From positions 1 through 6,193 of the forward strand of contig USHF01000089.1 in NCBI GenBank assembly GCA_900554465.1: DNA of 6,193 nt, read 5' to 3'. The notes under the pieces were generated by a model, which was not told the origin of the DNA, did not search any database, and was given only the letters and a program-made list of their open reading frames with translations. Source of the DNA: an uncultured Collinsella sp. (GTDB taxonomy: Bacteria; Actinomycetota; Coriobacteriia; Coriobacteriales; Coriobacteriaceae). The translations under genes and the position numbers were made by a program. Below, one piece after another: positions 5,170 through 6,193 of this stretch (the first letter of the stretch is position 1; each line of letters starts with the position of its first letter).

Positions 5170-5931
5170 TTAGATGAAGAGCTCGCATTCCTTCCGCACG
5201 ACGCAAGCCTTGCTCAGCATCTGGGAAACAGCGGATAGCTTGTTGGGATCAAGCTTGCGAGCGCCTCGCGGGCATACGGCGATGCAGCGCATGCAGGAGA
5301 TGCATGCCTCGTCAGCTGCTCGCTTGGGGTCGCCCTTGTCGATAGCACAAACGGGACACGCCGCGGCGCATGCACCGCAGGAGACGCATTCCTCTGTTGC
5401 CTCGGGTGCCATACGGCGACCTCCAGCTTGTTTATAAGGACGATTGCCGGGGATAGAGGGCTCGGACGCATCCTCAGCCAACAGCTTTTGCTGAATTTGC
5501 TGCGCAAACTCTGCGAGCTGCGCCGCATCCTGCGCATCCGGTCTCCCAGCAGCAAACTGACGAGCAACGGAATGCTCAGCAATAGCAGAAACAGCCGCAA
5601 CCACCCTAAATCCGGCGCGCTTCGCAACGTCCTCCAGCTCTACGAGCGTGTCCTCAAACGCGCGGTTTCCGTATACACAAACCAAAACAGCCCGAGCCCC
5701 GTTGCCGCGCACCATGCCCAACCGGTCAGCCACCACAGCCGGGATTCTACCGGCATACGCCGGCACAGAGATTACGGCCACGTCGTCCTCAGCCATCGAG
5801 ACAGCGCTGAAATCTAGCCCGCTATCGGTCAGATCGACGGTAACGGTATTTTTGTCCAGCGCCCCGGCCACAAGGCCAGACACCTTCCGCGTTCCACCCG
5901 TCGGACTAAACACAATTTCGAATACGTCCAT
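5170..5931 (-). CDS. Flavodoxin-like / 2[4Fe-4S] ferredoxin fusion protein (EFR1-type)
   Basis: Predicted cytoplasmic electron-transfer protein of 253 residues. The N-terminal half is flavodoxin-like: FSPTGGTRKV (8-17) is an FMN phosphate-binding-type loop, and AVLVCVYGNRAFEDTLVELE (81-100) is the later strand-loop-helix typical of this group. A linker rich in Ala, Gln and Pro (about 130-178) leads to two classical clusters: Cys182, 185, 188 and 192-Pro, then Cys210, 213, 216 and 220-Pro, each CxxCxxCxxxCP, ligating two [4Fe-4S] centres. Further cysteines at 195, 243 and 249 are not needed for this pattern. The ATG at 5931 follows a strong GGGGGAGGG site at suitable spacing. The partner and substrate are unknown; such fusions are common in strict anaerobes. 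It ends about 115 bases before the PTS promoter and is not obviously part of that operon. Confidence 0.85.
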   Translation of the reverse strand: MDVFEIVFSPTGGTRKVSGLVAGALDKNTVTVDLTDSGLDFSAVSMAEDDVAVISVPAYAGRIPAVVADRLGMVRGNGARAVLVCVYGNRAFEDTLVELEDVAKRAGFRVVAAVSAIAEHSVARQFAAGRPDAQDAAQLAEFAQQIQQKLLAEDASEPSIPGNRPYKQAGGRRMAPEATEECVSCGACAAACPVCAIDKGDPKRAADEACISCMRCIAVCPRGARKLDPNKLSAVSQMLSKACVVRKECELFI

Positions 5932-6142
5932 CGAGGCACCCTCCCCCTACGCCTGGCAACGCGTCAAGCCGTTTTCACATTCAGACAGAGTATACGGCGC
6001 ATGGGATCCCCGTTTTGGTGCACCAAGCACCCCAATGCACCCATCCTACGCTGTCTGCCTCTTCGTTTTGTATCAATTACGGTACAGATTGTATATATTT
6101 ACGGGATACCGCCGTGTTCTCCTGAGGTACCCCATCCTGGCC
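5932..6142. other. Non-coding upstream region at the contig end
   Basis: No credible gene is seen in this stretch. Short frames here lack ribosome-binding sites or run into adapter sequence. Besides the -10 box and palindrome described separately, an A+T-rich patch around 6070-6105 contains a possible plus-strand promoter (TTGTAT, 18-base gap, TATATA) that could serve a divergent gene beyond the contig end. This is weak evidence. Confidence 0.4.
5989..6026 (-). promoter_or_regulatory. Possible promoter (-10) with 12-bp palindrome upstream of the ferredoxin-type gene
   Basis: A good -10 box, TATACT, reads on the minus strand at 5994-5989, about 58 bases before the ATG at 5931. The hexamer 17 bases upstream of it is a poor -35 (CAAAAC). 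The perfect palindrome TTGGTGCACCAA (6015-6026) overlaps this -35 position, where a regulator could act. Further GCACC half-site-like copies follow at 6028-6032 and 6037-6041. The promoter is inferred; the palindrome is certain. Confidence 0.35.
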
Positions 6143-6193
6143 CTGTCTCTTATACACATCTGACGCTGCCGACGACTCCTTACGTGTAGATCT
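6143..6193. other. Illumina Nextera (Tn5) adapter read-through, not genomic DNA
   Basis: CTGTCTCTTATACACATCT (6143-6161) is the 19-bp Tn5 mosaic end. GACGCTGCCGACGA (6162-6175) completes the reverse complement of the Nextera read-1 adapter. CTCCTTAC (6176-6183) is the reverse complement of the standard i5 index GTAAGGAG. GTGTAGATCT (6184-6193) begins the reverse complement of the P5 flow-cell sequence. The order is exactly that of a library molecule, so this is untrimmed adapter. The peptide SYTHLTLPTT encoded here is a well-known product of such contamination. Confidence 0.98.

Noticed and set aside
6143..6161. Tn5/IS50 mosaic end suggesting a mobile element
   Set aside because: It is followed by the Nextera adapter tail, an i5 index and P5 sequence, so it comes from library preparation and not from a transposon.

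Overview
All convincing genes in this window lie on the minus strand, so it is best read from high to low coordinates. The G+C-rich coding sequence, strong Shine-Dalgarno sites, gene order and protein features suggest an anaerobic gut actinobacterium of the Coriobacteriia, Collinsella-like. That assignment is inferred from style and content; no marker gene is present.

Layout in the direction of transcription. (a) 6193-6143 is not genomic: it is a read-through Illumina Nextera adapter left on the contig end. (b) 6142-5932 is a non-coding upstream region with a TATACT -10 box and a 12-bp palindrome. (c) 5931-5170 encodes a flavodoxin-like plus two [4Fe-4S] ferredoxin-type electron-transfer protein. 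(d) 5169-4890 holds a diverged tandem repeat, then a promoter and a roughly 130-nt leader. The leader can fold into two mutually exclusive structures: a short antiterminator-like hairpin and a long terminator-like hairpin. (e) 4889-403 is a four-gene sugar phosphotransferase (PTS) operon: EIIA of the glucose family, a BglG/LicT-type RNA-binding antiterminator, an EIICB alpha-glucoside permease and a GH4 6-phospho-alpha-glucosidase. (f) 402-147 holds the operon's likely terminator, a LacI-type operator-like palindrome and further inverted repeats. (g) 146-1 is the start of another gene, cut by the window edge.

How the operon should work: phosphoryl groups pass from EI/HPr (not in this window) to EIIA (His92), then to EIIB (Cys481). 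EIIC imports an alpha-glucoside such as maltose as its 6-phosphate, and the GH4 enzyme cleaves this to glucose and glucose 6-phosphate. The LicT-like protein would read PTS phosphorylation state through its two PRDs and let RNA polymerase pass the leader terminator when substrate is present.

Two lesions interrupt this scheme as sequenced. The antiterminator has an in-frame amber codon (3905-3903) followed at once by ATG. The GH4 gene has a one-base frameshift near 474-480 that removes its conserved C-terminus. Because the contig end still carries adapter, sequencing or assembly error must be excluded before either is called real decay or recoding. The most interesting feature is the leader switch at 4915-5001.
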